This document shows, in pieces, positions 10,949 through 27,059 of a DNA stretch of 64,000 nucleotides (position 1 is its first letter; each line of letters opens with the position of its first letter). The DNA is taken from assembly GCF_017591425.1 (NCBI RefSeq), contig NW_024465421.1, forward strand, positions 23,821,001 to 23,885,000. The letters run 5' to 3'. The notes beneath the pieces were generated by a model. That model was not told the DNA's origin, made no database searches, and saw only the letters and a list, made by a program, of their open reading frames with translations. This DNA comes from Ochotona curzoniae (Eukaryota > Chordata > Mammalia > Lagomorpha > Ochotonidae). Both the position numbers and the translations under genes were made by a program.

Positions 10949-12311
10949 TTATAAGGTACTTTGGCCCTGAGCCCCGCTCCTGCTTTCTGGTGTAGCCTCA
11001 GCACCCTGGGAGGTGCCGGCCAGCAGCATTTCGTCCTCCTCCAGGAAGTTGCCCAGCTGGGCCAGCTGCCGGCGGATGAGGCTGGTGGTGCGATGCACCT
11101 GGCGTAGGCGCTGCAGCAGGCGCAGCAGCAGGGTCCGGCTGCGTTCCTGGCGTGCGCTCCAGGCATCACGCAGTTCGCGGTAGCAGTTGTGTCTTGCACG
11201 CTCGCCTGGGCCCACAGTGGCCCCACACCCCAGCGGGCAGAGCTGGCGGGCACTCTGCAGGCAGTGCTGCTGATGGTCAGCCAGGGCGCCCCGTGGCACC
11301 TGTGCCGTGCACCCCTCGTTGGGGCAAGCCGTCAGCTCAAACGGGCATGAGTCCTGGTGCTCCCTGCGACGGGCCAGGGGGCACGTGACCAGGCATCCAG
11401 CCTCGGCGTTCTTGCACTGTGGAGCGGGGGAGAGACCTGTGTGAGTGCAGCCAGGACCACCCTCCAACCCCCCGTCTGACCCTGCTCTGGAAACAGGGAG
11501 AGGTGGAAGAGGGAGAACAGAGGACCAGAAAGTCGATGTTCCAAGGGAATGATCCGTGTGAGCAAGTACTTGTGCGTACCAGGATTTCCCGTCCCCTGTA
11601 AACACTTGGGAGCTGGGAAGCCATGGCCAGCCCCCCAGAGACTTCATCCTCAGAAAAGGCTCGCAGCCTAGAACGGCCTCTTGCAGGAGCGACCAGCAGG
11701 CGGCGTGGCAGGAGCCACAGGGACCTGGGGTCCAGAGCTGCCCTCCCGGGAAGCGGCACAGGCGGCTACCTTCACTTCCAGGCGGCCTATGCTTCTGCGC
11801 AGCTTGTTCACATGCACCAGCTTTCTCCTTTTCACCTCTTTCCTGCAGCATGGACAGGTCTTCTGTCTGCAAGGAGGCGCAGTAGGGTAAGTGCTGGTGA
11901 TGGGGAGGGGCAAGGAGCACCCAGGTGGTCCCTGCTCATGCCGGAGTGGCTGCCCCCAGGAGCTGGCGGTACCTGGCCAGCCACTGGAGGATGCACTTCT
12001 TGCAGAAGGTGTGGGCACATGGCAGCCTCACGGGCCTCCTGAATACGCCACGGCACACGGAGCAGAGGAAGCTGCAGTCCAAAGTGCTGGTGAAGAGGTT
12101 GAGGTCGTACCCACCACTCTGCAAGGACAGGGGCCGCATCGTCAAGGCCCAGGCCCCCAGCTCTGCACACAGCAGGGCGAGGCTTGGGGAAGGGAGGGTG
12201 GCCCAGGAGCCACTTGGACAGGCCATGCTGTCACAGGGGCACCCACCGCCCATGGGTGCTCAGCAGTGGACAGGAAAGTTCCTGGCCAGGGGTAGGAGGG
12301 ACTCTCACCAT
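10949..12311 (-). CDS. RNF151: RING finger protein 151 (4 exons, 237 aa)
   Basis: Coding exons: 12311-12309 (the ATG alone), 12118-11973, 11866-11770, 11416-10949; phases agree and give 237 residues (human 245). RNF151 is a testis-enriched protein linked to acrosome formation. The N-terminal C3HC4 RING runs from CSVC to CPCC within residues 20-60 and suggests E3 ubiquitin ligase activity. A TRAF-type zinc-finger region follows, with the Cys/His pattern around [13 protein letters not shown] and CPLGCGA, then an Arg- and Leu-rich helical tail. The one-codon first coding exon is supported by ATG/GTGAGAGT and by an acceptor giving Ser-Gly-Gly-Tyr, matching the mammalian M-G-G-G-Y start. The gene is co-directional with TBL3. 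Confidence 0.93.
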
Positions 12312-12908
12312 GACTGGATCTGGGTAGGCAGCTGCACTGAGGGCCAAGGCCTGGGAGCAGGTATTTCAAAGCTGTGGTCTGCTGACCTCATAGTGGCATT
12401 GTCCGGCTCAGACCAATCACAGTTGTGGCTCACAGCCCAATGAGACCTTGGGCCAGGTGGCACTTGACGAAGCCTCTAGGCCAGCTTCCCCAGGTTGAGG
12501 CCCCGCACGGCCACTGGCCCCTCAGAGTGACACCCTTGTGCACAGCGTTGACGGGCTTGAAGCCGCCGTTCCCCCCACCGCGTGGCCACAGCACCCAGGG
12601 ATGGGCTGGGCAGTAGGACTGTGCAGGGCCTTCAGCGGCTTGGTCCAGCTCGCTAGCCAGAGGCTGGTACCGAGCAGCAGGGCCGACTTGGCCTGCGTTG
12701 CTACATACGCAAAGGGCAGCCCGGACCAGACCCGGCCAGGTAGCGTGAGGTCCTCCCGGGCCCAGCCATGCAGTTTGCTGGACTCCATCGCGCAGTGCTG
12801 AGGTCAGTGAGGACCCACGAGGCTGAACGGACGGCAGCACCTGCTCGCTGCCCCCAGGGGCACTGGGCAGGGGCGGCGAGGGAGACCAGACCAGGACACG
12901 CAGAGGCA
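12312..12908. other. RNF151 upstream sequence with no recognised gene
   Basis: Unique GC-rich sequence. A minus-strand open frame of 88 codons (12,788-12,522) does not resemble a family I know and has no nearby splice or promoter support. RNF151 noncoding 5' exon sequence may begin here. Confidence 0.5.
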
Positions 12909-13642
12909 AGGTGGTCAACTTTTTTATTGCAAAGTCAGATATACAGAGGAGACAGAGATTGAAGTGTTAAGCCCCGGGGGGCTGAGGGAGGTGCCCAACG
13001 GTCACGGACCCCGGGAGTCGCCGCCCGAGCGCCCAAGAACCAAGTCAGAGGCTACAAGAAGCAAGAGGACTTTATTGGCGTTCGCGAACGGACCCCTACT
13101 CCAACAGGGGAGAGAAGCCCCGAACTCCGGGAGTACAGGCATCTTATAGGCACATACTACAAGCTTAGCATATTTTTGTGACAGGTCTTAGGTTTTACGG
13201 CCTTACTCTGACGCCAACTCGGGACTTTCTGGGCTCATTTCTCAGGATAAGGAACTTGCTTGTCGGGAAACAAACCCAGACATCCTTCCCGCGGGGCTGC
13301 CGCGGCCTTCCTCGTTTCTTATCTTACCTTGCAAAGCAACATACAGAAGCAACAAAAGCATGAACCCTTACTTCCTCTTTAGGAAGGTCTTCCATCCGTC
13401 GACTCACGCCCCAAGTGAGCGCAATGGCCGGAGCTGCACCGATCCGAAGCCAGGAGCCAGGAACTTCCTCCAGGTCTCCCACGCGGGTGCAGGGCCCCAA
13501 GGCTTTGGGCCGTCCTCAACTTCCCAGGTACAGGCAGGGAGCTGGGAGGGAAGTGGAGCTACCTGGACTAGAACCGGCGCCCGTATGGGATCCCGGCGCG
13601 TTCAAGGCGAGGACTTTGGCTGCCAGGCCACAGCGCTGGGCC
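12909..13642 (-). repeat. CSINE interrupted by a solo LTR
   Basis: The antisense SINE arm at 12,909-12,964 stops at CAGAGATTGAAG and resumes at 13,383 with GAAGGTCTTCCATCC. This is the next part of the SINE consensus with GAAG duplicated. The body then runs to about 13,642. The SINE is therefore older than the LTR. Confidence 0.88.
12965..13382 (-). mobile_element. Solo LTR, gammaretrovirus-like (ERV1)
   Basis: A 418-bp insertion in the SINE is flanked by a 4-bp GAAG duplication (12,961-12,964 and 13,383-13,386), the usual size for gammaretroviral integration. On the minus strand a TATA-like TATAAG (about 13,147-13,142) lies about 70 bases before AATAAA (13,076-13,071). The signal is followed by CTCTTGCTTCTTG, much like the R region of murine-leukaemia-type LTRs, then a GC-rich U5 ending CTTAACA. 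The other end, by the SINE junction, reads CTAAAG rather than TG, so that edge is mutated or misplaced. No internal retroviral sequence remains. Confidence 0.75.
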
Positions 13643-13940
13643 CAGCGTGGCTAGCTTTCTTGTCACCGACAGGAACGCGTCCTCGCACGCCGACGTCCCT
13701 CCGTCCGCAGCTGTCAGGTCCGGCGGCTTCGTCCTGCGGGGACACGCGGGAAGCGGTCAGCGCGGCCGCCGCTGTCGGGGCCTGGGTTTCACGCCCCCGC
13801 ACGAGGCAGCGGGGGGCGAGCTGAAGCCCCGGTGGCTGTCGGCGCCCGGTCTCACCCGCGGCCACGGGCACGGCCGGGGCGACTTTCAGGAGGCGCCGGG
13901 CTCCGCGAAGAAGAACGTACCTGGACGGACCGGAGAGGGA
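13640..13940 (-). ncRNA. SNHG9: SNHG9-like snoRNA host transcript
   Basis: The minus strand has TATAAA at 13,965-13,960, a pyrimidine-rich start (CCCTCTCCGG, about 13,938), a roughly 20-base exon 1 ending at 13,921 with donor GTACGT, and an acceptor CCCCGCAG at 13,734. The 187-base intron holds an H/ACA-type RNA. The position, divergent from RPS2, is that of mammalian SNHG9. Exon 2 runs into the neighbouring SINE and its 3' end is not clear. No coding potential is claimed. Confidence 0.7.
13770..13902 (-). ncRNA. SNORA78: H/ACA snoRNA in SNHG9 intron, SNORA78-like
   Basis: A 133-base segment folds as two hairpins. In the 3' hairpin, stem CGGGGC pairs with GGCCCCG below an internal loop, CGCCCCC pairs with GGGGGCG above it, and an ACA box lies at 13,775-13,773, three bases from the end. 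The 5' hairpin has GGCGCC arms and is followed by ACAGCCA in the hinge, an imperfect H box. The identity rests on the SNHG9 host; the sequence was not compared with SNORA78. Confidence 0.62.
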
Positions 13941-13959
13941 GCCGCGGGATCGGCCGGCC

Positions 13960-15747
<1,788 letters not shown>

Positions 15748-15763
15748 TTTTGTACACAGAGAA

Positions 15764-15769
15764 AATAAA
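15764..15769 (+). terminator. RPS2: RPS2 polyadenylation signal AATAAA
   Basis: It lies 17 bases after the stop codon. The NDUFB10 signal on the other strand is only about 75 bases away. Confidence 0.9.
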
Positions 15770-15844
15770 GCAATTTGAACTGAGAGTCATTCTGTGTGTG
15801 TGTCGTGTCAGTGAGTCAAACGGAGGCCAGTGTAGCCCGGTCAC

Positions 15845-15850
15845 TTTATT
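15845..15850 (-). terminator. NDUFB10: NDUFB10 polyadenylation signal AATAAA
   Basis: TTTATT on the plus strand, 30 bases after the NDUFB10 stop codon. With the RPS2 signal it forms a tight back-to-back pair of 3' ends. Confidence 0.88.
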
Positions 15851-15879
15851 GAGGTTTTGTTGAGGTCACGGGGGCACCT

Positions 15880-16951
15880 TCAGGCCGCAGCCGCCTCCTT
15901 GGCGGCCTTCCTCTCCGCCAGCATTCGTTGCTTTTGCTTGGCCAGGCACTTGCGGGCCGAGTAGTGCGCGCCCAGGTCGTGGTCTGGGGAGGAGCAGGGA
16001 GTCAGGCAGGGTGTCGGGCAGAACCGGCCGCCCTGCCCACGCCCCACGCCCAGGCCGGCCTCACTCACAGCGGTCCTGGAAGGCCTTGGACACGGCGGTG
16101 AACTGCTGCAGCTCGCGGGCACACAGCTGCCGGTAGCTCTCGCCCTCGCGCTGCTGGCACGCCTTGAGCCGCTCCTGCACGATGTTGACGATCTCCTGGT
16201 CCACTTTGCTGCAACGGGTGCAGTGCCTGAGCCGCCCGCACCCCAACCAGCCACCGCATCCTCCCCCGGCCAGCCCCGACCTACTAGTCCCGCCGCCACT
16301 GCATCTCGGCCTCGAAAATGCACGGGACGTCGCCGTCGGCGCACTGCGTGATGTCGGGCACGCGGCGGTACTGGCGGTGGTAGTAGTAGTACTTGTTGTT
16401 GGCTCGCTGCTGCTCAATGAAGTCTGCCCAGAGACACCCCGGCTTTCAGAGCGCGGCCCGGAGCCCCAACCCCGGCTCTGCTCCAAGCGGGCCGTGCACC
16501 CCCCAGGACCCCCGGCTGCTCGGCCGTGCCCCCCAAGGACCCCCGGCTGCTCGGCCCTGCACCCCCAGGACCCCCGGCTGCTCGGCCCTGCACCCCAAGG
16601 TCCCCCAGGAGCCCCGGCTGCTAGACCATGCACCCCCCAGGACCCCCGGCTGCTAGACCATGAACCCCCAGGACCCCTGGCTGCTAGACCATGAACCCCC
16701 AGGACCCCCGGCTGCTCGGCCCTGCACCCCAAGGTCCCCCAGGAACCCCGGCTGCTCGGCCGTGCACCCCAATGGCCCTCAGGCGTGAGAGGGCGCCCCG
16801 TACCTCTCGCCAGGGTCACCGGCCTGTCCACCAGGAGGTCGAAGGCCTTCGTCAGGTAGGTGATGGGGTTGGGCAAGGAGGTCTGCGGCGAGGGCGCCGG
16901 AGTGCGGCTCGGGGGCTCCGGGTACACGTCCTTGTCCCAGCTGTCCGGCAT
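15880..16951 (-). CDS. NDUFB10: NADH:ubiquinone oxidoreductase subunit B10 (4 exons, 176 aa)
   Basis: Coding exons: 16951-16804, 16423-16285, 16208-16069, 15983-15880, giving 176 residues (human 172). It is an accessory subunit of mitochondrial complex I, on the intermembrane-space side of the membrane arm, imported through the MIA40 disulphide relay. Visible features are the N-terminal [14 protein letters not shown], a short insertion relative to human near residues 18-27, [17 protein letters not shown] with a second Cys seven residues later (the disulphide pair), and an Ala/Lys-rich C terminus. Exon 2 appears to end in two in-frame stops, but the true donor (GTAGGT at 16,284-16,279) lies before they would be read and the Tyr codon is completed in exon 3. 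Confidence 0.95.
16485..16775. repeat. Minisatellite in NDUFB10 intron 1, about 30-bp unit
   Basis: About nine degenerate copies of a unit containing CAGGACCCCCGGCTGCT, with the spacing varying by a few bases. It fills most of intron 1 (16,424-16,803). Confidence 0.9.
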
Positions 16952-17136
16952 GGCGGCGGCCGCTCTTGCTCCTTCCCACTGCGGAGGACGCTCTGGGCAG
17001 CTGCGCTTGCGCGGTGGCGGCCGCGAAGCCGCCTGGGACTTGGAGTTCGCCAGGCTAGCTCCTGCGCATGCTCGGAAGCGTCCCCGTTCGGGGCGCCCTC
17101 GCATGGGTTCTCGGCGTCATTGCAGGCGCACACCCG

Positions 17137-17157
17137 CCCCCCCCCCCCCCCCCCCCC
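17137..17157. repeat. Poly-C tract (21 C)
   Basis: Uninterrupted C run just upstream of NDUFB10, likely length-variable and prone to sequencing error. Confidence 0.9.
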
Positions 17158-17439
17158 TCGCCTGGGTGCTGCTGGTCCTGGTGCCAGGTACAGACAAGTC
17201 TTTTTCTATGTCACTGCCCCACCGGAGCCCGTCAGGGGCCAGCATGGGACAGGGCGTGGGGCTTGTCCTCAGGACACGCCCGTAAGGAGAAACGGGGTAA
17301 AGGAGTTCTCTGTCACCAGCTGTTTGCTGGCCCAGACTCTGGCGTGTGTCCTTGATGACCACGGTGCATGTTGGTCCCATCCTGCCCAAATGTTGGGACC
17401 AGCAACAAGAGCACTGAGCTATAACCTAGGAACCTGAAG

Positions 17440-17610
17440 AACCTAGATGTGGGTGCAGTCAGGGTCTGAGATGTTGACATTGCACGAGAGTGCTGCTTCA
17501 AGTCCTGGGTGCTCCACCTCAAATCCAGCTCTTGCAAATGCACCTGGGCAGACAGCGAGGATGGTCCAAGTCTTTGGGTTCCTGCCACCCACCCATGTGG
17601 GAGCTACTTA
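17440..17610 (+). repeat. Diverged CSINE fragment
   Basis: Weak matches to the SINE middle (TTCAAGTCCTGG, CCAAGTCTTTGGG). Confidence 0.5.
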
Positions 17611-17626
17611 AGAAAAAAAAAAATCC

Positions 17627-17947
17627 AGGGCCCAGCGCGATAGCATAGTGGTTAAAGTCCTCACCTTGCATGCGCCAGGATCCAATATGAGCCTGATTCT
17701 AATCCCAGCAGCTCCAATTCCCATCCAGCTCCCTGCTTGTGGCCTGGGAAAGCAGTCAAGGACAACCCAAAGCCTTGGGACCCTGCACCTGTGTAGGAGA
17801 CCTGGAAGAGCTCCTGGCTTCAGATTGGCATAGCACCAGTCATTGCAGTCACTTGGGGAGTGAATCATCAGATAGAAGATCTTTCTGTTTTTCCTCCTCT
17901 CTGTATATCTGACATTGTAATAAAAAATAAAATAAATCTTAAAAAAA
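17627..17947 (+). repeat. CSINE, nearly full length
   Basis: Begins GGGCCCAGCGCGATAGC and ends AAAATAAATCTTAAAAAAA. Confidence 0.92.
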
Positions 17948-17949
17948 AT

Positions 17950-18566
17950 CCCAGCAGCCCCACTTCCCATCCAGCTCCCTGCTGTGGCCTGGGAAAGCAG
18001 TCGAGGACAGCCCAAAGCCTTGGGACCTGCACCCTGTGGGAGACCCGGAACAAGCTCCTGGGTTCAGCTTTGTATGTGTGTGTGTGTTTTAAAGATTCAT
18101 TCATTTATTTGTTTGTTTATTTATTTATTAAGATTTATTTTATTTTTATTGGAAAGGCAGATATACAGAGAGGAGAGACAGAGAGGAAGATCTTCCAGCC
18201 AATGATTCACTCCCCAAGTGAGCGCAACGGCCAATACTATGCCGATCCGAAGCCAGGAGCCTCTTCCAGGTCTCCCACACGGGTGCAGGTTCCCAAAGCC
18301 CTGGGCCGTCCTCGACTGCTTTCCCGGGCCACAGGCAGGGAGCTGGAAGGGAAGCGGGGCTGCCGGGATTAGAACCTGCGCCAGCCCATAGGGGATCCCG
18401 ACGTGTTCACGGCGAGGACTTTAGCTGCTAGGCCACTGGTTTTGGATCAGCTCAGCTCCAGCTGTTGAGGCTGCGTAGGGAGTGACTCATCTTACAAAAG
18501 ATCTTCTCTGTCTCTCCTCCTCTCTATGTATATCTGACTTAGCAATAAAAATAAATAAGCCTTAAA
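17950..18566 (+). repeat. CSINE split by a second CSINE
   Basis: The sense copy runs from its middle at 17,950 to about 18,075 and resumes at about 18,440 with GGATCAGCTCAGCTCC through an AATAAAAATAAATAAG tail. The gap is filled by the antisense copy listed next. Confidence 0.85.
18125..18436 (-). repeat. CSINE inserted into the preceding CSINE
   Basis: Full-length antisense copy, T-rich tail first, ending CTGCTAGGCCACTGG. Confidence 0.9.
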
Positions 18567-19022
18567 AAAATAATAATGCAAGTGTGGATTCTCACAGTGG
18601 CATCCCAACATGGGATCCAGGCACCCCCAGTGGCTAATGTGCTGCACCCCAGTGCTGTCCCTAGGGGTCCAGATTTTAAAAGCTACCCCTGCATGAACTT
18701 GGGGTGCTGGGTCATCCTTGCTGCTTCCCCTCTGGAGAACATGACCCCCCAGTATGCAGACTGACAGAAGCCCCCAGCAGGACCGTTTGTCCCCTAGCAC
18801 ACGGGAGTTGTTCTCCTGAGAGAGGGTTATGCTTAAGGAAGGCCAGTCCAGGTGCCCCTCCCCCGCTGTCCGCTCCTGGCACCGAGGCCAAGCCGCTGTG
18901 GCAGATGACCACACTCTCCTGCCAGGTGCTAAATCCGGGAGCTGCCTGCCTGTGTCCCGGCCCTGCCACTTGCCCTCCGGCGCCTGGCAGGGAGGCCCCT
19001 TCTCACTCAGGGGTCTGCAGCC
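18567..19022. other. RPL3L upstream region
   Basis: Unique sequence before the proposed RPL3L start exon. No TATA box is clear and no other gene is seen. Confidence 0.5.
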
Positions 19023-23246
<4,224 letters not shown>

Positions 23247-23286
23247 GCGGCGGGACACGGAGCCCGGCCCGCTGCCCCATCCGTCC

Positions 23287-23292
23287 AATAAA
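23287..23292 (+). terminator. RPL3L: RPL3L polyadenylation signal AATAAA
   Basis: It lies 40 bases after the stop codon. Confidence 0.88.
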
Positions 23293-23349
23293 AGCCGGAC
23301 ACAGCCGTCTTAGTCTCGCACTGTCCGGGCCGAGCCCGCACCCTGCGCC

Positions 23350-23621
23350 GGCCACCCCGGGCGGGGCGGGGTTTCGGGCCGCGGGGGCGGGGCCGTGGGA
23401 AGGCGGCTCGGGAGTGGTCCTTGCTCGGTGGGCGGGGCTTGATGAGAGTGATAGGATGGTTCCTCTGGGGGCGGGGCCTCTAAAGGCTGAAGCGGAACGC
23501 TTCCGGCGGGAGGGGCGTGTCCTCGGCGATGATTGGTCAACGTAGGGAGGAGTCGCTGCTGATTGGTCCCACCTCGGTCCTTAAGCGGCTGCGCGGCCGC
23601 TGCGCGGCGGCCGGCGACGCT
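23350..23621 (+). promoter_or_regulatory. MSRB1: MSRB1 CpG-rich promoter
   Basis: Several GGGGCGGGG boxes at 23,360-23,480 and two inverted CCAAT boxes (ATTGG at 23,530-23,534 and 23,560-23,564) precede the ATG at 23,622. No TATA box. Confidence 0.7.
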
Positions 23622-25599
23622 ATGGCGTTCTGCAGCTTCTTTGGGGGCGAGGTCTTCCAGAACCACTTTGAGCCAGGTTCGGCCGGCAGCGGCTTCCAGG
23701 GGCTGTGGCGCTGGGAAGCCTTGGGGCTTGCAGGGGCGCGATGGGCCGGCCGGGCCGGGGCTGGTGCGCGGCCTGCGTGGCTCTGCCCGCTCAGGACTCG
23801 GGGTCCCGGGACCGCTCACCGAGCCGCCGCCGGCCCCTGGCCCTGGGCGGTGGTAGTAGGGCCTGGGGCGACTGGGGGCATGGCTGGCCCCCCGGCCCTG
23901 GCCAGAGGCCCTGCCGAGGCGCCCGCTGAGGTTGACATATGTCCAGGGCTGGGCCTGTGGCTGGGTTCCCCTGTGAGCAGTGGACGCGCCCCTGGGGCTG
24001 GGCAGGGGTGGAGAGGAACAGCTGCTGGGCATTACCTCGCCCCATCCTCGGATCCCTGGCCTGGGTCCCCGGTGGTCAAACAGTTCTGCCAATGTGAGAC
24101 CCCATTCTCACTGCCCTGGACGGCTGCTGGCGCTTGTCCGCTCAAGGTCAGGGGCGATGGGAGAGGGTGGATCCAGTCCTGCCCTGGCAGTTCCTGTTCT
24201 GGGTTCTGGCATGGTTTTGCAAGCTCTCCCCCCTGGGGAAGCAGGGGGGTACCCTGCAGTCCTGGAGAGCTCCACTGGGCAGAGGCTGCAGCAGCTGCTG
24301 ACCCCGGTATTTGGCCCCCCAGGCATATACGTGTGCACCAAGTGTGGCTACGAGCTCTTCTCCAGCCGCTCCAAGTACGCTCACTCGTCCCCGTGGCCTG
24401 CGTTCACCGAGACCATTCATGCCGACAGCGTGACCAAGTGTCCCGAGGACAACCGGCCTGGAGCTCTCAAGGTGCTGCCCGCGGGAGCTGGCCACTCCGT
24501 CTGGTCCAGTCTGCTCAGGCCTCAGCCGGGGAGTGGCCACCCAGATGCTTTTATTTTAATTTTTAAAGAAGATTTATCTGAAAGGCAGAGTTAGAGATCT
24601 TCCACCTGCTGGTTGACTCCCCAGATAGCTACAACCAGCAGGGCCTGTGCCAGGCCGGAGCCAGGAGCTCCTCCAGGCCTCCCACACGGGTGCAGGGTCC
24701 CAAGGCTTTGGGCCGTCCTGCACTGCTTTCCCAGGCCACAAGCAGGGAGCTGGATGGGAAATGGAGCAGCTGGGACTAGAACCAGGCCCATATGGGGTAC
24801 GGACATCACAGGTGGTGGCTTATCCTGCTATGCCACACCTTGGTTCCTTAGGGAGGTCTAGGGTTCTGGGGGGGACACGGGGGGCACGGCTGCCATCCCC
24901 AGTGCCTAGCCAGGCCATCGGCCCCTCGGGTTCCCAGGCTGCCTGGGGCAGTCCGGCAGTCATCTGGCAGTTGCTGTGGCTGCTCCAGGGGGTGACCTTG
25001 TCCTCCCAGGTGTCCTGTGGCAAGTGTGGCCACCGGCTCGGCCATGAGTTCCTCAATGATGGCCCGAAGCCAGGGCAGTCACGCTTCTGAATCTTCAGCA
25101 ACACACTCAAGTTTGTCCCTAAAGGTGAGGGGACTGTCCCAGGCCGGGGGTGCTGGGGGAGTGCCCCACAAAGGGTGGTCCTAGGGCGGCTATGGCAGAG
25201 GCCGGGCAGCCCCTTCTCGCAGTGGAGTCCAAGGTTGGCGTCCCAGCCTCTCTGGGTCTTGTCCTCACCCTGACCTCGGCCCATGAGAGCCATGCCCTCG
25301 TGCCCTCGTGCCCTTGGTGAGAGCCCTGTGCATATGTGGCCACATGGCAGGCGTTCTGTGTGGCCGTTGTCCCCCCATGCCTGTCTGCAGACCCCAACGC
25401 TGGGGCTCCTTGCACAGCTCTGCTCCCCTCCTCGCTGTTGCTTTGCTGTCCCCGGGGCCATTCTCCATGCAATGGGACTGCCGGGGCCTGGTGTCTGCTG
25501 TCCCCGGAGGGCTCGGGTCACGTCCCTCCCGGTCCCCCATGATGGGTTCCTCTCCCTGTGTTTTCAGGTGGGGACACTCTTGCTTCCCAAGAACAGTAG
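23622..25599 (+). CDS. MSRB1: Methionine-R-sulfoxide reductase B1, selenoprotein (4 exons, 116 aa)
   Basis: Coding exons: 23622-23676, 24323-24471, 25010-25124, 25568-25599; 116 residues, the human length. The enzyme reduces R-methionine sulfoxide in cytosol and nucleus, including on actin. Structural zinc is held by two CxxC pairs (CTKC and CGKC). The catalytic residue is selenocysteine 95, encoded by the in-frame TGA at 25,088-25,090 in SRF-U-IFS; reading continues to TAG at 25,597. A SECIS element lies in the 3' UTR. A conventional gene finder would stop at the TGA and lose the active site. Short N terminus [18 protein letters not shown] is as in other mammals. Confidence 0.97.
24553..24840 (-). 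repeat. CSINE in MSRB1 intron 2
   Basis: Antisense copy from TTTAAAGAAGATTTATC to TATCCTGCTATGCCACA. Confidence 0.85.
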
Positions 25600-25770
25600 G
25601 CGGTTGCCACGCCCCCTTCTGTGTCCATGCTTGGCTCCCCGGCCAGGAGGATCACCTTGGAAAGGTGGCTTGTCTGCCTGGCTGGGCCCGGGGTGTGCAC
25701 AGCTGTCTCAGGCCCCTCCTGGACCTGCCCAGAGGGGTCCACTCCCCTCACCGCCACTGCCCCTGCCCTC

Positions 25771-25833
25771 GTCACTGCATGATCTGCTCTGGCCAAACGC
25801 TTCTAGGCCAGCCAGAGTGGTGATGTCTGTGAC
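25771..25833 (+). promoter_or_regulatory. MSRB1: SECIS element in MSRB1 3' UTR
   Basis: Helix I: GTCAC (25,771-25,775) pairs with GTGAC (25,829-25,833). The SECIS core is ATGA (25,779-25,782) opposite TGAT (25,821-25,824). Twelve bases after ATGA comes AAA (25,795-25,797) in the apical region, the canonical spacing. CTCTGGCC and GGCCAGCCAGAG form helix II. It recruits SBP2/eEFSec so that the TGA at 25,088 is read as selenocysteine. Confidence 0.9.
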
Positions 25834-26025
25834 CTGTTGGGAGCAGCCCTCAGACCCTCCGTCTTGCATCAGGCGTGCAGGCTCCGTGAGCACTCGGTGA
25901 AGCAGCTGAGACTCTGTGGCCAGACCTGCACAGCTCCTGCCCACACACCTGTCCCTCCCCAGCACCCAGCCATACGCTCGCGAGCCCTCGCTGGCCAGGG
26001 TGCGTGTGTGTCCGTGTGTGGAAAG

Positions 26026-26031
26026 AGTAAA
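26026..26031 (+). terminator. MSRB1: Possible MSRB1 polyadenylation signal (AGTAAA variant)
   Basis: Non-canonical AGTAAA, downstream of the SECIS and followed by a GT-rich stretch. No AATAAA is seen between the SECIS and 26,340. Confidence 0.45.
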
Positions 26032-26414
26032 GCAGAAGCAGCTGCGCAGTGTGTCCCAGGCCTTCTCTGTACCGTGTCGGGGTGGCCGTGACCTTGCTGG
26101 CTCTGCTGAGGCCGACTCTCCTGGTTTGTGCTGGCTGGAGGGGACGCCCCGTGAGCAGGGCACGCGGGGCAGTCACGGCACAGCGTGTGTGTTGGGGGAG
26201 GGAGGGGCTGCCGCTCGGCCCCTGTGGTCAGGCAGGGGACGTGCTGTGCCATCATGGGAGCAGGCGTGCCCTGGGGGGTGGGAACACATGTTTTGTGTGC
26301 CCACAGGCAGTGCCTACTGCCTGCAGCGGGTCTGTGGGGAGTGGCTCTTATGAAATAACCATATATGGATTTGAACAGTTCTGCACCAAAATTTTTTTAT
26401 TCCAGTTTCTATGA

Positions 26415-26690
26415 ACCTTTTTTTAAAGATTTATTTATTTATTTGAGTCAGGTGTGTAGATCTGGGTGGTCTACTTCCCAGATGTCCAAATGAAGCCAGG
26501 AGCTTCCTCCATGTCTCCTATGAGGGTGCCAGGGTGCAAACCTCTGGGCCATCTTCTGTGTCTACCTATACCACCAGCAGGCAGCTGGATTGCAAGTGGA
26601 GCAGCCGGGACTCAAACCAGCCTGTAGGGGATACCAGCACCATAGACAGTGGTTTAACCCACTTTGCCACAACATCAGCCTCCCCCTTTT
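26415..26690 (-). repeat. CSINE-like SINE, old
   Basis: Antisense, from a TTTAAAGATTTATTTATT arm to ACCCACTTTGCCACAACATC; more diverged than its neighbour. Confidence 0.7.
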
Positions 26691-26694
26691 AAAG

Positions 26695-27055
26695 ATTTAC
26701 TTATTTATTTACTTAAAGATGTATTTATTTTTATTGCAAAGTCAGATATATACATATATATAGATAGAGAGAGAGAGAGGAGGAGAGACAGAGGAAGATC
26801 TTCTGACCGATGATTCACTCCCCAAGTAAGCACAACAGCTGGTGCTGATCCACTCCAAAGCCAGGAGCCATGGGCTTCTTCTGGGTCTCCCACGCGGGTA
26901 CAGGGTCCCAAGGCTTTGGGCCATCCTGCTTTCCCAGGTCACAAGCAGGGAGCTGGATGGGAAGTGGGCCTGCCAGGATTAGAACCAGTGTCCATATGGA
27001 ATCCTGACGCCTTCAAGGTGAGGACTTTGACTGCTAGGCCACCGTGCTGGGTTCC
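26695..27055 (-). repeat. CSINE with expanded tail
   Basis: Antisense copy whose tail carries TATATACATATATATAG and an (GA)n stretch before the body. Confidence 0.9.
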
Positions 27056-27059
27056 TACC

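Noticed and set aside
12522..12788. 88-codon minus-strand frame upstream of RNF151
   Set aside because: No recognised family and no splice, promoter or poly(A) support; could be a decayed processed copy but unproven.
16279..16290. Two in-frame TAG codons at the end of NDUFB10 exon 2
   Set aside because: They lie in the splice donor (GTAGGT). The exon ends two bases into the Tyr codon, and exon 3 completes it with the conserved Lys-Val-Asp-Gln following.
25088..25090. Premature stop in MSRB1
   Set aside because: It is the selenocysteine codon of a known selenoprotein, and a SECIS element follows in the 3' UTR.
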